From an uncultured Mycoplasmatota bacterium (GTDB lineage: Bacteria > Bacillota_I > Bacilli_A > RF39 > UBA660), in the NCBI GenBank assembly GCA_948465965.1, contig CAOJYR010000015.1:1-35248 (forward strand): a stretch of DNA of 35,248 bases, read 5' to 3'. A model generated the notes under the pieces. That model worked only from the letters and a program-made list of their open reading frames with translations. It was not told the DNA's origin and did not search any database. Shown here piece by piece: positions 8,629 to 17,586 of the stretch (the first letter of the stretch is position 1; every line of letters starts with the position of its first letter). The translations under genes were made by a program, and so were the position numbers.

Positions 8629-9316
8629 ACTTTATTTTGCTCACCAATAAGTTATACTGATTTAACAAATCATTCGTTCTAAATTGAATTTCTTTATCCC
8701 TTAACTCCCAATTATCCTTATTATTTTTTAAGAAAGTAATTACTTCTAATTCCACATCTAGTATATAATTAAAATCATCTCTAGAATGAGTAAATAGTTC
8801 CTTATTATTATTTAAATAAGTAATCATTTCATCCGTATTTAATAAATCATCACATAAATTACTATAATATTTACTCAAACCTTTTTTCTTTACCAAATTA
8901 ATTAGATAAGTATCTGAGCTATTAGATATTAATGCATCCATCTTCTTATTTATAGTGTTTTTAACTTCTGTTATATATTGAATACTATTATCAAACAAAG
9001 GACCATCAGTTTCATAATTATCATAGGATAAAATAGATTTAACTTTTTTATTATTCATTATATTAGAAACTTCTAGGTAAGTATCATTTTGATCTTTTAT
9101 ATAGCCCTTAACCTCTTTTTCTATAATAGAATATTTAAATGAAGTTTTTATATCATATTTATACCTCGAAGAACTAATATCAACCTTATATATTTTATTA
9201 ATTTCACTATATAAAATATGTTTTTGAACAAACACATTAATAACAAAATATCCACTCAATAAACAAAAAAGAATAACTATTATAAAAATAATAAAATTTT
9301 TCCTATTAAAAGTCAT
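8627..9316 (-). CDS. Unknown single-pass membrane protein
   Basis: I do not recognise this 229-residue protein. A hydrophobic segment at about residues 8-28 anchors or exports it. The remainder is hydrophilic, rich in Lys, Asn, Asp and Tyr, without cysteines in a lipobox and without repeats. It looks like a small extracytoplasmic domain of mixed alpha/beta content. ATG 9316 follows AGGTGA by five bases and is preferred to the in-frame GTG at 9325. It sits between the BspA-type gene and the engB operon. A terminator overlaps its stop codon, so it is the last gene of its transcript. Confidence 0.6.
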   Translation of the reverse strand: MTFNRKNFIIFIIVILFCLLSGYFVINVFVQKHILYSEINKIYKVDISSSRYKYDIKTSFKYSIIEKEVKGYIKDQNDTYLEVSNIMNNKKVKSILSYDNYETDGPLFDNSIQYITEVKNTINKKMDALISNSSDTYLINLVKKKGLSKYYSNLCDDLLNTDEMITYLNNNKELFTHSRDDFNYILDVELEVITFLKNNKDNWELRDKEIQFRTNDLLNQYNLLVSKIK

Positions 9317-9354
9317 AAAATTCACCTGAGCTAATTATACACAAAATAACAAAT

Positions 9355-9807
9355 TTATACAACAGTAGCATTATCTAGGATATCTAAGACCATATCCCCA
9401 TATATAAAACTACCAAACTCTACTATATTTAAAATATTAGGTACTAATGAAGCATCACAATAAAACCGATTATTATAATAATATTTATCTACACGATCGG
9501 GTAAAATATAGTAGTTTTCTGTCTCAAAATAAATTTTTTCATCCATATAAACAATAACTCGTAAATCAACAGTATTAGATAGTTCAATATCTTCTAGTCG
9601 ATTAATATCCAAAAACAATCCTACTTTTTTATTCACAAATACTTTAACCTTATAAAAACCTCTTAAATTAAGTCTCTTCTTATATTTAATAATGAAATCC
9701 TTAACAGCAAAAATAATGTCCTCTTTTGATGCAAGATCAGTATCATTTAAATACCCACTATTTATAAAAATAAAAATATTCTTTTTATCAGCAATTTCTA
9801 TCTTCAT
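9355..9807 (-). CDS. Unknown 150-residue protein downstream of engB
   Basis: An unrecognised, Tyr- and Asp-rich protein with alternating hydrophobic stretches suggestive of beta strands (KIEIADKKNIFIFI near the start; VKVFVNKKVGLFLDI in the middle). It has no signal peptide, membrane helix or known catalytic motif. The start at 9807 is chosen because AGGTGA lies five bases upstream; extension to 9858 would overlap engB and has no ribosome binding site. It follows the engB stop by 31 bases and probably belongs to the ackA-nrnA-engB transcript. It may be a lineage-specific cytoplasmic protein. Confidence 0.6.
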   Translation of the reverse strand: MKIEIADKKNIFIFINSGYLNDTDLASKEDIIFAVKDFIIKYKKRLNLRGFYKVKVFVNKKVGLFLDINRLEDIELSNTVDLRVIVYMDEKIYFETENYYILPDRVDKYYYNNRFYCDASLVPNILNIVEFGSFIYGDMVLDILDNATVV

Positions 9808-9838
9808 ATATTCACCTATTCTAATATATGAAAAAAAC

Positions 9839-10435
9839 CTAAATTGTTTCATCAACAATTAGGTCCTCAATCTTTTTCAATACTTCTTTTACACCAAGTT
9901 TAGTAACACTAGAGAAAACTACCAAATCATCTCCAACTACCAAATCTAAAGTATCAAGTATATCCTTTAAATTTTTCTGTTTCTTACTTCCTCCAACCTT
10001 ATCAGCTTTAGTCGCAATAACTGTAACAGGAAGATTATAGTACTTCAAAAAGTTATACATAATCAAATCATCCTCAGTAGGCTTATGCCTAAAGTCTATT
10101 AACAGAAAAACACGTTTTAAAACATCCCTTTTTTCCAAGTATTCTTCGATCATCATTCCAAACTTTGCCTGTGTTTTTTTATCAACTGCGGCATAACCAT
10201 AACCAGGAACATCAATTAAATAGAAAGAATCATTAACCGAATAAAAATTAAGTGTCTGCGTTTTTCCAGGACGCGATGAAGTATAAGCTAAATTTTTCCT
10301 TGATAATATAGAATTAATAAAACTACTTTTACCTACATTACTTCTTCCTACTAATAAAAATTCTGGTTTACCCAAATCAGGGTATTGACTACGTCTTGTC
10401 GCAATGATTTCTAAGTTAGCATCTTTAATAACCAT
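9839..10435 (-). CDS. engB: Ribosome biogenesis GTPase EngB (YsxC/YihA)
   Basis: EngB is a cytoplasmic GTPase needed for assembly of the large ribosomal subunit. The 198-residue product has the single G domain of the family: P-loop GRSNVGKSS at 30-38, the switch I region with TSSRPGKTQT near 53-62, G3 DVPGYG near 75, and G4 TKAD near 142. AGGAGG precedes the ATG by seven bases. The start lies three bases past the stop of the DHH phosphoesterase, indicating cotranscription. In many Firmicutes engB follows lon or clpX; here the neighbours are different. Confidence 0.96.
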   Translation of the reverse strand: MVIKDANLEIIATRRSQYPDLGKPEFLLVGRSNVGKSSFINSILSRKNLAYTSSRPGKTQTLNFYSVNDSFYLIDVPGYGYAAVDKKTQAKFGMMIEEYLEKRDVLKRVFLLIDFRHKPTEDDLIMYNFLKYYNLPVTVIATKADKVGGSKKQKNLKDILDTLDLVVGDDLVVFSSVTKLGVKEVLKKIEDLIVDETI

Positions 10436-10437
10436 AT

Positions 10438-11391
10438 TTACTCCTCCTTATTATCTTCATTATATTCCAAAAGAAGTTGATCTAAATCACTCATTAATTG
10501 CATAGCTTCATCAAATGTTTTAACCCTTGCGCCTGATGCAAACATATGTCCCCCACCATTATATTTCTCAGCAACCTTATTAACAGCAGGTCCACGTGAA
10601 CGAATAGAAACCCTTACTTGATTATTTCTTATATCTTCAGTTATGGTTGCCCATACTAAAACTTCATGAATAAAGTTAAAATTATTAACCATATTACCAG
10701 CCGATGCACTATCCACTCCAAATTGATTAATAACCTCGTCAGTAATTTTTACATAACCTAAACCATTGTCAGTAACTTCCATATTAGAAGCAATATAACC
10801 TTCCAATCGAACTTCACAAAGAGGCCTTAAATAAAGCTTCTGGTACAGCTCACCTATATCAAACCTATATGCATCTAAAAACTTAGAAACAAGCATAAAA
10901 GTATTCGTCGTGCAACTATTAAATAAAAATCGATTAGAGTCAGATACTAACCCCATAAAAAGTGTTTCCGCTATTGTCCTATTACATCCCAACTTAGTAT
11001 TTAAAATAAGCTCCATAATAATCTCACAGGCTGAACTAGCTGTATCTTCAATAAGTTCCAAATCACAGTACTTTTCAATAAAAGGGTGATGATCTATTTT
11101 TATCTTATAAGAAAACATAGAAAAATCAACTGAATCAACACGTTTTTTATCAGGAGTATCAGTAACAATAAGTAATGCATCATCTACTGGCTCTATTTTA
11201 TCTAACTTACCAATATGAACAAACTTAGCACTACCAGTACCAATTGCATACACTTTCTTTTCAGGAAAAGTGAGTCTTATGGAGTCTCTAAGTGCTAATT
11301 GACTTGCTAAAGCATCTGGATCAACACCCACATGTCTAGCAATTACAATCGTATCATACTTCTTTATCTCTTTATATATCTTTTTATACAT
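10438..11391 (-). CDS. nrnA: NrnA-like DHH/DHHA1 phosphoesterase
   Basis: DHH-DHHA1 proteins of the NrnA group hydrolyse short oligoribonucleotides and often pAp or cyclic dinucleotide products. The 317-residue product shows the N-terminal motif HVGVDPDALAS, a VTDTPDKKR segment, the DHH signature KIDHHPF near residue 105, and the C-terminal DHHA1 motif GGGHMFASGA near 285. The start at 11391 is preferred to 11409: AGGA lies eight bases before it, whereas the longer start has no ribosome binding site and sits inside the acetate kinase stop. It follows the first acetate kinase by about ten bases. From memory nrnA and ackA also lie in the same chromosomal region of Bacillus subtilis. Substrate specificity is inferred. 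Confidence 0.85.
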   Translation of the reverse strand: MYKKIYKEIKKYDTIVIARHVGVDPDALASQLALRDSIRLTFPEKKVYAIGTGSAKFVHIGKLDKIEPVDDALLIVTDTPDKKRVDSVDFSMFSYKIKIDHHPFIEKYCDLELIEDTASSACEIIMELILNTKLGCNRTIAETLFMGLVSDSNRFLFNSCTTNTFMLVSKFLDAYRFDIGELYQKLYLRPLCEVRLEGYIASNMEVTDNGLGYVKITDEVINQFGVDSASAGNMVNNFNFIHEVLVWATITEDIRNNQVRVSIRSRGPAVNKVAEKYNGGGHMFASGARVKTFDEAMQLMSDLDQLLLEYNEDNKEE

Positions 11392-11401
11392 GATCCATTT
11401 C

Positions 11402-12583
11402 CTATCCATTGATTAAATTAAGTGTATCCCTTGCTATCATTAATTCTTCATCTGTTGGTATAACATAAACATCTACACTAGAATCATCCGTACTAATTTT
11501 AATAGTCTCACCACATTTATTATTAAGTTCCAAATCAATTTTTATTCCAAGACAAGCCAATTCCTCACAAACAAGTCTTCTAATCAAAACACCATTTTCT
11601 CCAACTCCTGCTGTGAAAACTATAATATCAGCACCACCTAAAAGTACATAATATTGAGCAATATAATCAACAATACGACGAACATATTTATTACGAGCAG
11701 TTATAGCCTTTTCATCACCCTCATCACAACGAGCCAAGATATCTCGCATATCACTACTAAACTCACTCATTCCCAATAAACCACTTTGTTTATTTAAATC
11801 ATCAATAATCTCAGAAGCATTTTTCCCCTCTTTTTCCATAACATAAGGAATAATAGAAGAATCAATATCTCCAGAGCGGGTTCCCATCATAACACCTGGA
11901 AGTGGTGTAAATCCCATAGTTGTGTCTACACATTTACCATCCTTAATTGCAGTAATAGAAGCACCACTACCAATATGACAACTAATAAGTCTATACTGAT
12001 CCTTACCTAAGATATCTTTAACTACACCAGCTATATAGCGATGACTAGTTCCATGAAAACCATACTTACGAACACCATATTCACTATACCATTTATAAGG
12101 TACTGGATATAAATAAGTTGCCTTTTCCATAGTTTGATGGAAAGTAGTATCAAACACACCTACCATAGGTACATCTGGTAAAACTTCTTTAAAAGCATTT
12201 ACCCCTAATATATTAGCTGGAATATGTAATGGAGCAAATTCCTTGAACTCCTCTAAATCTTGCATAACCTCATCTGTAATAATAACGGATTCTTTATACT
12301 TTTCCTTACCATGAGCTAAGCGATGTCCAACACCTTCAATTTCATCTAAAGACTTAATTATTTCTAAATCAATAAGTTTATCTAGCAATACCTTAACAGC
12401 ATCTGTGTGATTATTAAGCTCAATTTCTTGTTGTACCTTCTCACCATTAAACTTAATAGTATAAAAACTTCCCTCTATACCAATACGTTCAAAATATCCA
12501 CTAGCAATAACACTCTCATCATTCATATTAAATAAACTAAACTTTAACGAACTACTTCCTGCATTGATCGATATTATTTTCAT
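11402..12583 (-). CDS. ackA: Acetate kinase, first copy
   Basis: Acetate kinase interconverts acetyl phosphate plus ADP with acetate plus ATP, giving substrate-level ATP in fermentation. The 393-residue product has the family length and landmarks: NAGSSSLKF near the N-terminus, GHR near residue 85, FDTTFHQT with the catalytic Asp, KYGFHGTSH, GSGAS, MGTRSGDID, GVGENG and a TDEELMIARDT tail. Two substitutions stand out against the neighbouring copy and the usual family pattern: HGKEKY where HGG is usual, and LHIPAN where LHNPAN is usual. The start at 12583 is set by the family N-terminus and GAGG upstream. No phosphotransacetylase lies in the window. Confidence 0.95.
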   Translation of the reverse strand: MKIISINAGSSSLKFSLFNMNDESVIASGYFERIGIEGSFYTIKFNGEKVQQEIELNNHTDAVKVLLDKLIDLEIIKSLDEIEGVGHRLAHGKEKYKESVIITDEVMQDLEEFKEFAPLHIPANILGVNAFKEVLPDVPMVGVFDTTFHQTMEKATYLYPVPYKWYSEYGVRKYGFHGTSHRYIAGVVKDILGKDQYRLISCHIGSGASITAIKDGKCVDTTMGFTPLPGVMMGTRSGDIDSSIIPYVMEKEGKNASEIIDDLNKQSGLLGMSEFSSDMRDILARCDEGDEKAITARNKYVRRIVDYIAQYYVLLGGADIIVFTAGVGENGVLIRRLVCEELACLGIKIDLELNNKCGETIKISTDDSSVDVYVIPTDEELMIARDTLNLING

Positions 12584-12615
12584 AATTTTTAACCTCACTC
12601 TCAAAATCTATTAAT

Positions 12616-12643
12616 ATTATACTACAAAAATAAAAATATTCAA
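12616..12643 (-). promoter_or_regulatory. Predicted promoter of the ackA-nrnA-engB operon
   Basis: On the minus strand TTGAAT (12638-12643) and TATAAT (12616-12621) are 16 bases apart, about 33 bases before the acetate kinase start. Confidence 0.55.
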
Positions 12644-12693
12644 AGAAAAAGACAAAAGCCTTTATTAGAAATAATAAATACTATAATGTCTTT
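12642..12693 (-). terminator. Candidate terminator between the two acetate kinase genes
   Basis: Minus-strand AAAGACA and TGTCTTT can pair around an inner TTTATTA/TAATAAA hairpin, and TTTCTTTG follows. The long, imperfect structure makes this a moderate call. It would separate the two kinase genes into different transcripts. Confidence 0.4.
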
Positions 12694-12756
12694 CTCTTAA
12701 TCTTAATTCACTCAAAAAATTACCTAGAATAATACATTGTCTAGCTGCATCATAAA

Positions 12757-13944
12757 TTATTCACATAACTCATACGTATCACGTGCTATCATTAATTCTT
12801 CATCAGTCGCTAAAACGTAAACTGGTATAGAAGAATCTTCCATAGTAATAATTCCTTCTTTTCCTTTACGAACAATAGTCTCTTTATTCTTCTCTTCATC
12901 TAATTTAATCCCCAGTGGATAAAGTTTTTTAAGTACCTCACCACGAATAATATCATCGTTTTCTCCACCACCTGCAGTAAAGCAAATAGCATCAACTTTT
13001 CCACCTAATTTAACATAGTATTTAGCAATATAATCAACAATTTTATCCGTATACATATTTATGGCAAGAGAAGCCTTAACTTCTTTAGCTTCAAAGGCAC
13101 GATCTATATCACGTAAATCACTCATTCCAGCAATACCCTGAAGTCCACTATTTTTATTTAACTTATTATCAATCCAGTCTAAAGTTCTTTCTTCTTTTTT
13201 CATAATATAATTAATGATAGAATAATCAATATCTCCAGAACGTGTTCCCATCATAATACCAGCATTAGGAGTGAATCCCATAGAAGTATCAATACAAATT
13301 CCCTCTTTAATAGCCGAAATACTAGCTCCACTACCTATATGACAAACAATTAAACTAGCCTTCTTATCTAACATATGATTCATCTTTTCTGATATAAACT
13401 TATGACTTAATCCATGAAAACCATATTTACGAACATCATATTTAACATACCACTCATAAGGAACAGGATACAAATAAGTAGCTTCATCCATCGTTTGATG
13501 AAAAGCAGTATCAAAACAAGCAACCATCTTTGCATTAGGAATACTTTCTTTAAAAGCATAAATTCCCTTTAAGGCAGCAGGGTTATGAAGTGGTGCTAAA
13601 TCAGAAATAGATTCTATTTCTAATAAAACACGATCAGTAATAAAAACACTTCTAGAATATTTATTCCCACCATGCACAACTCGATGTCCAACAGCCTCAA
13701 TCTCATCTAAACTAGAAACAACATGATTTTCAAGTAATTGTTTTAATAAAAGATCAACTGCATCCTTATGATCCTTTAAAGATATAAGTGCACCCTGTTT
13801 TTCATCACCTATACGGATACTGTAACTAGATCCTTCTAAACCAATACGTTCATACATTCCTTTCATGATCAATGACTCTTCTGGCATCTCATATAATCTA
13901 AATTTTAATGTAGAACTACCAGCATTAATTGACAATAATTTCAT
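12757..13944 (-). CDS. ackA: Acetate kinase, second copy
   Basis: A second acetate kinase of 395 residues lies directly upstream of the first and in the same direction. It keeps the canonical motifs better: NAGSSTLKF, GHRVVHGG, LAPLHNPA, FDTAFHQT, KYGFHGLSH, GSGAS, MGTRSGDID and TDEELMIARDT. The GIGEN motif reads GGGEN. The two copies share long identical blocks but differ in many positions, so this is an old duplication rather than a recent one. GAGGG lies seven bases before the ATG. The upstream DUF285 gene ends with its own terminator, so a promoter is expected in 13945-13990. One copy could favour another short-chain acid such as propionate or butyrate; that is inference. Confidence 0.94.
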   Translation of the reverse strand: MKLLSINAGSSTLKFRLYEMPEESLIMKGMYERIGLEGSSYSIRIGDEKQGALISLKDHKDAVDLLLKQLLENHVVSSLDEIEAVGHRVVHGGNKYSRSVFITDRVLLEIESISDLAPLHNPAALKGIYAFKESIPNAKMVACFDTAFHQTMDEATYLYPVPYEWYVKYDVRKYGFHGLSHKFISEKMNHMLDKKASLIVCHIGSGASISAIKEGICIDTSMGFTPNAGIMMGTRSGDIDYSIINYIMKKEERTLDWIDNKLNKNSGLQGIAGMSDLRDIDRAFEAKEVKASLAINMYTDKIVDYIAKYYVKLGGKVDAICFTAGGGENDDIIRGEVLKKLYPLGIKLDEEKNKETIVRKGKEGIITMEDSSIPVYVLATDEELMIARDTYELCE

Positions 13945-13978
13945 ATCTATCCCTCACTTTATAACGATAGAGTAACAA

Positions 13979-14009
13979 AGTAAAAAAGAAAAGTCAAGAA
14001 ATTCTTGAC
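13979..14009 (-). terminator. Terminator of the DUF285 gene
   Basis: The perfect palindrome GTCAAGAAATTCTTGAC (13993-14009) is followed on the minus strand by TTTTCTTTTTTAC. Confidence 0.8.
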
Positions 14010-14025
14010 CTTATAAACAATACAT

Positions 14026-15927
14026 TTAAACACCTTGTATATTAACATTAGCAGTAGAATTAACACCTAATATAAATTCTTTAGCAACTTCATCTTTTAC
14101 TATAATATCCATTGGTGAATAAGCTGAATAAAACATATTAGTAGTTGTAGTAACATTCGAAAAAGTCATATTTGCTATATTCAAATTCGTTAATTTAGAA
14201 CATCCATAAAACATCCACATCATATTGGTTACTTTCGATGTATCAAAACTACTTATATTAAGTTTTTCAAGAGCCATATAAACCTCTGCCCCAGTTTCCC
14301 TTGATGCAAACATATAAGACATATCTGTCACATTTGATGTATTAAAATGTCCCAAATCCAATTCTGTCAAACTTCTACAAGCAAGAAACATTCTTGACAT
14401 ATTTACTACATTAGTAGTATCTAAAGGTGTTAAATCTAGATGAGTTAAGCTAAGCCCAGAAAACATGCCTGACATATTTGTAACATTACTAGTATTTAAA
14501 GGTGTTAAATCCAAACTAGTTAAACCAATAAGCCCAGAAAACATACCTGACATATTTGTAACACCACTAGTATCAAAGGATGTTAAATCCAAACTAGTTA
14601 AACTACTATAATTTTTAAACATACTAGACATATTCTTAACTTTTGAGGTATTAAAATGTTTTAGGTCTAAAGTTGCTAATTTCTTATTTCCATAAAACAT
14701 TCCAGACATATCAACAACATTTGATGTATCAAAACTGCTTATATTAAGTTTTTCAAGTACCATACTAGCTTCCGCTGCAGTATCTCTTGAGGCAAACATA
14801 TAAGACATATTTGTAACATTTGAAGTATTAAAATTAGATAAATCCAGTTCAGATAAACTTCTACATCCGCAAAACATTCTTGACATATTTACTACATTAT
14901 TCGTAACAAGATTACTTATATTTAAATTCATTAATTTATTACAATTATAAAATAGATAAGACATATCCGTCACATTAGTTGTATCTAAAGGCGTTGCATC
15001 TAGACTAGTTAAATTAGAAAGTCCGGAAAACATACTAGACATATTTGTAACACCACTAGTATCAAAAGATGTTAAATCCAAACTAGTTAAACTACTATAA
15101 TTTTTAAACATACTAGACATATTCTTAACTTTTGAGGTATTAAAATGTTTTAGGTCTAAAGTTGCTAATTTCTTATTTCCATAAAACATTCCAGACATAT
15201 CAACAACATTTGATGTATCAAAACTGCTTATATTAAGTTTTTCAAGTACCATACTAGCTTCCGCTGCAGTATCTCTTGAGGCAAACATATAAGACATATT
15301 TGTAACATTTGAAGTATTAAAATTAGATAAATCCAGTTCAGATAAACTTCTACATCCGCAAAACATTCTTGACATATTTACCACATTATTTGTACTAAAC
15401 TTATTCATATCTAGATTTAATAATTTATAATTATTATAAAACATATAAGACATGTTTATTACACCTGAAGTATCAAAAAAATCTCCAAACTCTATAAATT
15501 GTAAATTAGTAAAACCATAAAAAGCATAAGAAGAATTGGGATTCGCTTTTACTCCGCCTCTTCCTATTATATATAATTCATATAAGTCATCACTATCCTC
15601 ATCCAATATATAGGCAACAACTGATGTATCCTTGGCAGCTGAGGCATCCCAGGAATCAACTACATTGTCTGGTACTACACTACTATCCTTAAATTCTATA
15701 CTTTCTATTTTATTTCTAGCTAAAGTTTTATTAAAAATCGTTGTGGTATTGCGTCCATTTGTTGCAAGGATTGGTTCTTTATACCCTACTACTTTCACTC
15801 TTCCACGTAATTCTAAAGAGGAAGTTAAGAAACTATAACCAATTGACATAAATAAAAGTATAACAAAAACAGATACATATAATATCTTTTTCTGGCTATT
15901 TTGATAATTTAAATGTAATCTTCTCAT
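14026..15927 (-). CDS. DUF285 repeat surface protein
   Basis: A 633-residue exported protein. A basic N-terminus leads into a hydrophobic segment at about 13-37, then a short domain of about 100 residues. From about 130 to the end runs a chain of DUF285 (BspA-like) repeats of about 24 residues with the pattern 'L..LDLS.FNTSNVTNMSYMF'. Two blocks of about 119 residues in the middle are nearly identical, reflecting the DNA duplication described separately. No LPXTG or SLH anchor is visible, so the N-terminal segment may tether it. AGGAA lies nine bases before the ATG. Proteins of this kind are common surface antigens or adhesins in gut Firmicutes and mycoplasmas; the target here is unknown. Confidence 0.9.
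   Translation of the reverse strand: MRRLHLNYQNSQKKILYVSVFVILLFMSIGYSFLTSSLELRGRVKVVGYKEPILATNGRNTTTIFNKTLARNKIESIEFKDSSVVPDNVVDSWDASAAKDTSVVAYILDEDSDDLYELYIIGRGGVKANPNSSYAFYGFTNLQFIEFGDFFDTSGVINMSYMFYNNYKLLNLDMNKFSTNNVVNMSRMFCGCRSLSELDLSNFNTSNVTNMSYMFASRDTAAEASMVLEKLNISSFDTSNVVDMSGMFYGNKKLATLDLKHFNTSKVKNMSSMFKNYSSLTSLDLTSFDTSGVTNMSSMFSGLSNLTSLDATPLDTTNVTDMSYLFYNCNKLMNLNISNLVTNNVVNMSRMFCGCRSLSELDLSNFNTSNVTNMSYMFASRDTAAEASMVLEKLNISSFDTSNVVDMSGMFYGNKKLATLDLKHFNTSKVKNMSSMFKNYSSLTSLDLTSFDTSGVTNMSGMFSGLIGLTSLDLTPLNTSNVTNMSGMFSGLSLTHLDLTPLDTTNVVNMSRMFLACRSLTELDLGHFNTSNVTDMSYMFASRETGAEVYMALEKLNISSFDTSKVTNMMWMFYGCSKLTNLNIANMTFSNVTTTTNMFYSAYSPMDIIVKDEVAKEFILGVNSTANVNIQGV
14549..14905. repeat. Near-identical internal duplication, copy A
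   Basis: 357 bases match 15038-15394 at an offset of 489 with three mismatches by my reading (14578, 14893, 14902). The offset is a multiple of three, so the frame is kept. The copies lie inside the DUF285 gene. Confidence 0.95.
15038..15394. repeat. Near-identical internal duplication, copy B
   Basis: Partner of 14549-14905. The unit pitch of 489 bases equals 163 codons, so each full period adds several DUF285 repeats to the protein. Confidence 0.95.
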
Positions 15928-15956
15928 ACTCTCACTTCCTTTATTGTTATATATAT

Positions 15957-15986
15957 AATATATCCCAATAAAAATAATTTTGTCAA
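15957..15986 (-). promoter_or_regulatory. Predicted sigma-A promoter of the DUF285 gene
   Basis: On the minus strand a consensus TTGACA (15981-15986) lies 18 bases before TATATT (15957-15962), with the start codon about 30 bases downstream. Confidence 0.65.
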
Positions 15987-15989
15987 ATG

Positions 15990-16027
15990 AACAAAAACAA
16001 AAAGATAGGAACTAAATCCTATCTTTT
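15990..16027 (-). terminator. Terminator of the SASP gene
   Basis: A perfect 11-base stem AAAAGATAGGA with TCCTATCTTTT encloses a six-base loop. On the minus strand TTTTTGTTTTTG follows. Confidence 0.85.
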
Positions 16028-16036
16028 AAGCTATAC

Positions 16037-16249
16037 TTATTTATTATTATAGCTTCCACTTACTTGATTAAGTCCATTTTGAACTAAACGTCTAGTAATT
16101 TCACCACCAACACTTCCGTTAGCACGACTAGTAGCATCTGGTCCTAAATTAACACCAAATTCATTAGCTATTTCATATTTCATCTTATCGATAGCTTGTT
16201 TAGCTCCTGGAACATTCATTTTCATTGATCCACTTAATTTGTTGTTCAT
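16037..16249 (-). CDS. Alpha/beta-type small acid-soluble spore protein
   Basis: These proteins coat DNA in dormant spores, protect it from UV and heat damage, and supply amino acids on germination. The 70-residue product has the two family signatures: [13 protein letters not shown] (the region cut by the germination protease GPR, E-(I/F)-A-x-E) and [13 protein letters not shown] near the C-terminus. AGGAGGTGA precedes the ATG by six bases. It lies next to thiI, as sspA does in Bacillus subtilis from memory. Expression is expected in the forespore under sigma-G. Confidence 0.96.
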   Translation of the reverse strand: MNNKLSGSMKMNVPGAKQAIDKMKYEIANEFGVNLGPDATSRANGSVGGEITRRLVQNGLNQVSGSYNNK

Positions 16250-16271
16250 TGTGTTTCACCTCCTACATTCA

Positions 16272-16301
16272 TAGGTTGTGAAATTTTTAATAATTAATAC
16301 A
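16272..16301 (-). promoter_or_regulatory. Possible sigma-G-type promoter of the SASP gene
   Basis: On the minus strand TGTATT (16296-16301) and CAACCTA (16272-16278) are 17 bases apart and resemble the sigma-G pattern TGhATA / CATAnTA. The -10 has mismatches, so this rests mainly on gene identity. Confidence 0.3.
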
Positions 16302-16318
16302 TACTTTTTACTGGAAAT

Positions 16319-17506
16319 TTATAACAAATTTTTAAATTTATTAAAAGCATCTTCAGTAATTCTTATTGTATCCAAACCTGTAACAGCATCATCTACCATT
16401 TTTTTATAATCAAATTTTTCCTCTTCGATTATGGCTTGATCAATTTTTGGGTTAATCACAGGATGTTTAGGAACAAAAACGGTACAACAATCCTCATATG
16501 GTAAAATACTCGTCTCATATGTATCAATTTTTTTTGCAATATCAATAATCTCCAATTTATCTAGACAAGCAACAGGACGAATAACAGGCATATTCGTAAC
16601 ACTATTAATAACTTTCATACTAGTTAGGGTTTGCGATGCGACCTGTCCAATCGACTCACCATTAATAATAGCAAATCCTTTATGTGTATTACAAATCTTT
16701 TCCATAATACGATACATCATTCTACGCATAATAGTAATACAATAATTAGGACTACAATTTTTATAAATTTCTTCTTGAATTGGAGTAAAATTAACAATAT
16801 GTAGATTAATATTCCCTCCATATAAAGCTAATTTTTTTGTCAAAGTAATAACCTTATTTCGTGCATCTAAACTCGTATGAGGAATAGCCTCAAAATAAAC
16901 AGCATCAAGTTTTACACCACGTTTCATAGCCAAATATCCAGCAACAGGAGAATCAATCCCACCACTTAGCATTAACATACCCTTCGGTTGTGTTCCAACT
17001 GGATATCCACCACTACCTTTATAACTGTTTAAATAGATATAACTATTTTTCTCTCTAATTTCCACTTTGACTAAAACATCAGGATTATGAACATCAACAT
17101 GAATATCATCAATATTTTTTAAAATGACCCCGCCTAAAATACGACTCATTTCTTGACTTCCTAGTTCAAAAGACTTATCACTTCTTTTAGATTCAACTTT
17201 AAAAGTTTTAAAAGAAATACTTTTCATAATATTGACAATTTCTGCTTTTATATCATCCATATTAGTATTTACAATATAAGCAATATGATACGTATGTATA
17301 CCAAATACTTTATCAATATTTTTCTTGATATCATCAAGATCACTATCATTAAATTCTATATACATACGAGCTCTATCTTTATGAATTTTAACATCAAATT
17401 TTTTTAATTTTTCTTTAATATTATTATACAAAGTATTTATAAAAAAATTACGATTCCCCTTTTTAGTTGTAAGTTCACCATATTTTATAAGAATAATTCT
17501 ATTCAT
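16319..17506 (-). CDS. thiI: tRNA 4-thiouridine sulfurtransferase ThiI
   Basis: ThiI adenylates U8 of tRNA and transfers sulfur to make 4-thiouridine; some members also serve thiazole synthesis. The 395-residue product has an N-terminal ferredoxin-like region, a THUMP domain at about 60-165, and the PP-loop SGGIDSP at 181-187. The conserved NCSPNYC and EDCCTVF segments lie in the C-terminal half. There is no rhodanese extension, as in Bacillus subtilis. AGGTG lies six bases before the ATG. It follows ezrA by 80 bases. In Bacillus subtilis a dedicated cysteine desulfurase gene (nifZ) lies between ezrA and thiI; no such gene is present here. Confidence 0.96.
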   Translation of the reverse strand: MNRIILIKYGELTTKKGNRNFFINTLYNNIKEKLKKFDVKIHKDRARMYIEFNDSDLDDIKKNIDKVFGIHTYHIAYIVNTNMDDIKAEIVNIMKSISFKTFKVESKRSDKSFELGSQEMSRILGGVILKNIDDIHVDVHNPDVLVKVEIREKNSYIYLNSYKGSGGYPVGTQPKGMLMLSGGIDSPVAGYLAMKRGVKLDAVYFEAIPHTSLDARNKVITLTKKLALYGGNINLHIVNFTPIQEEIYKNCSPNYCITIMRRMMYRIMEKICNTHKGFAIINGESIGQVASQTLTSMKVINSVTNMPVIRPVACLDKLEIIDIAKKIDTYETSILPYEDCCTVFVPKHPVINPKIDQAIIEEEKFDYKKMVDDAVTGLDTIRITEDAFNKFKNLL

Positions 17507-17586
17507 ACTAACACCTCAATCACTGGAGATATTTTATCAAAAAAAAATATATAAATCAATAAATCTATATATTTTAATAATCATAA

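Noticed and set aside
14026-15927. Repeated DNA in the DUF285 gene as a CRISPR or mobile element
   Set aside because: The repeats are coding, in frame and explained by protein repeats. There are no spacers, terminal inverted repeats or transposase.
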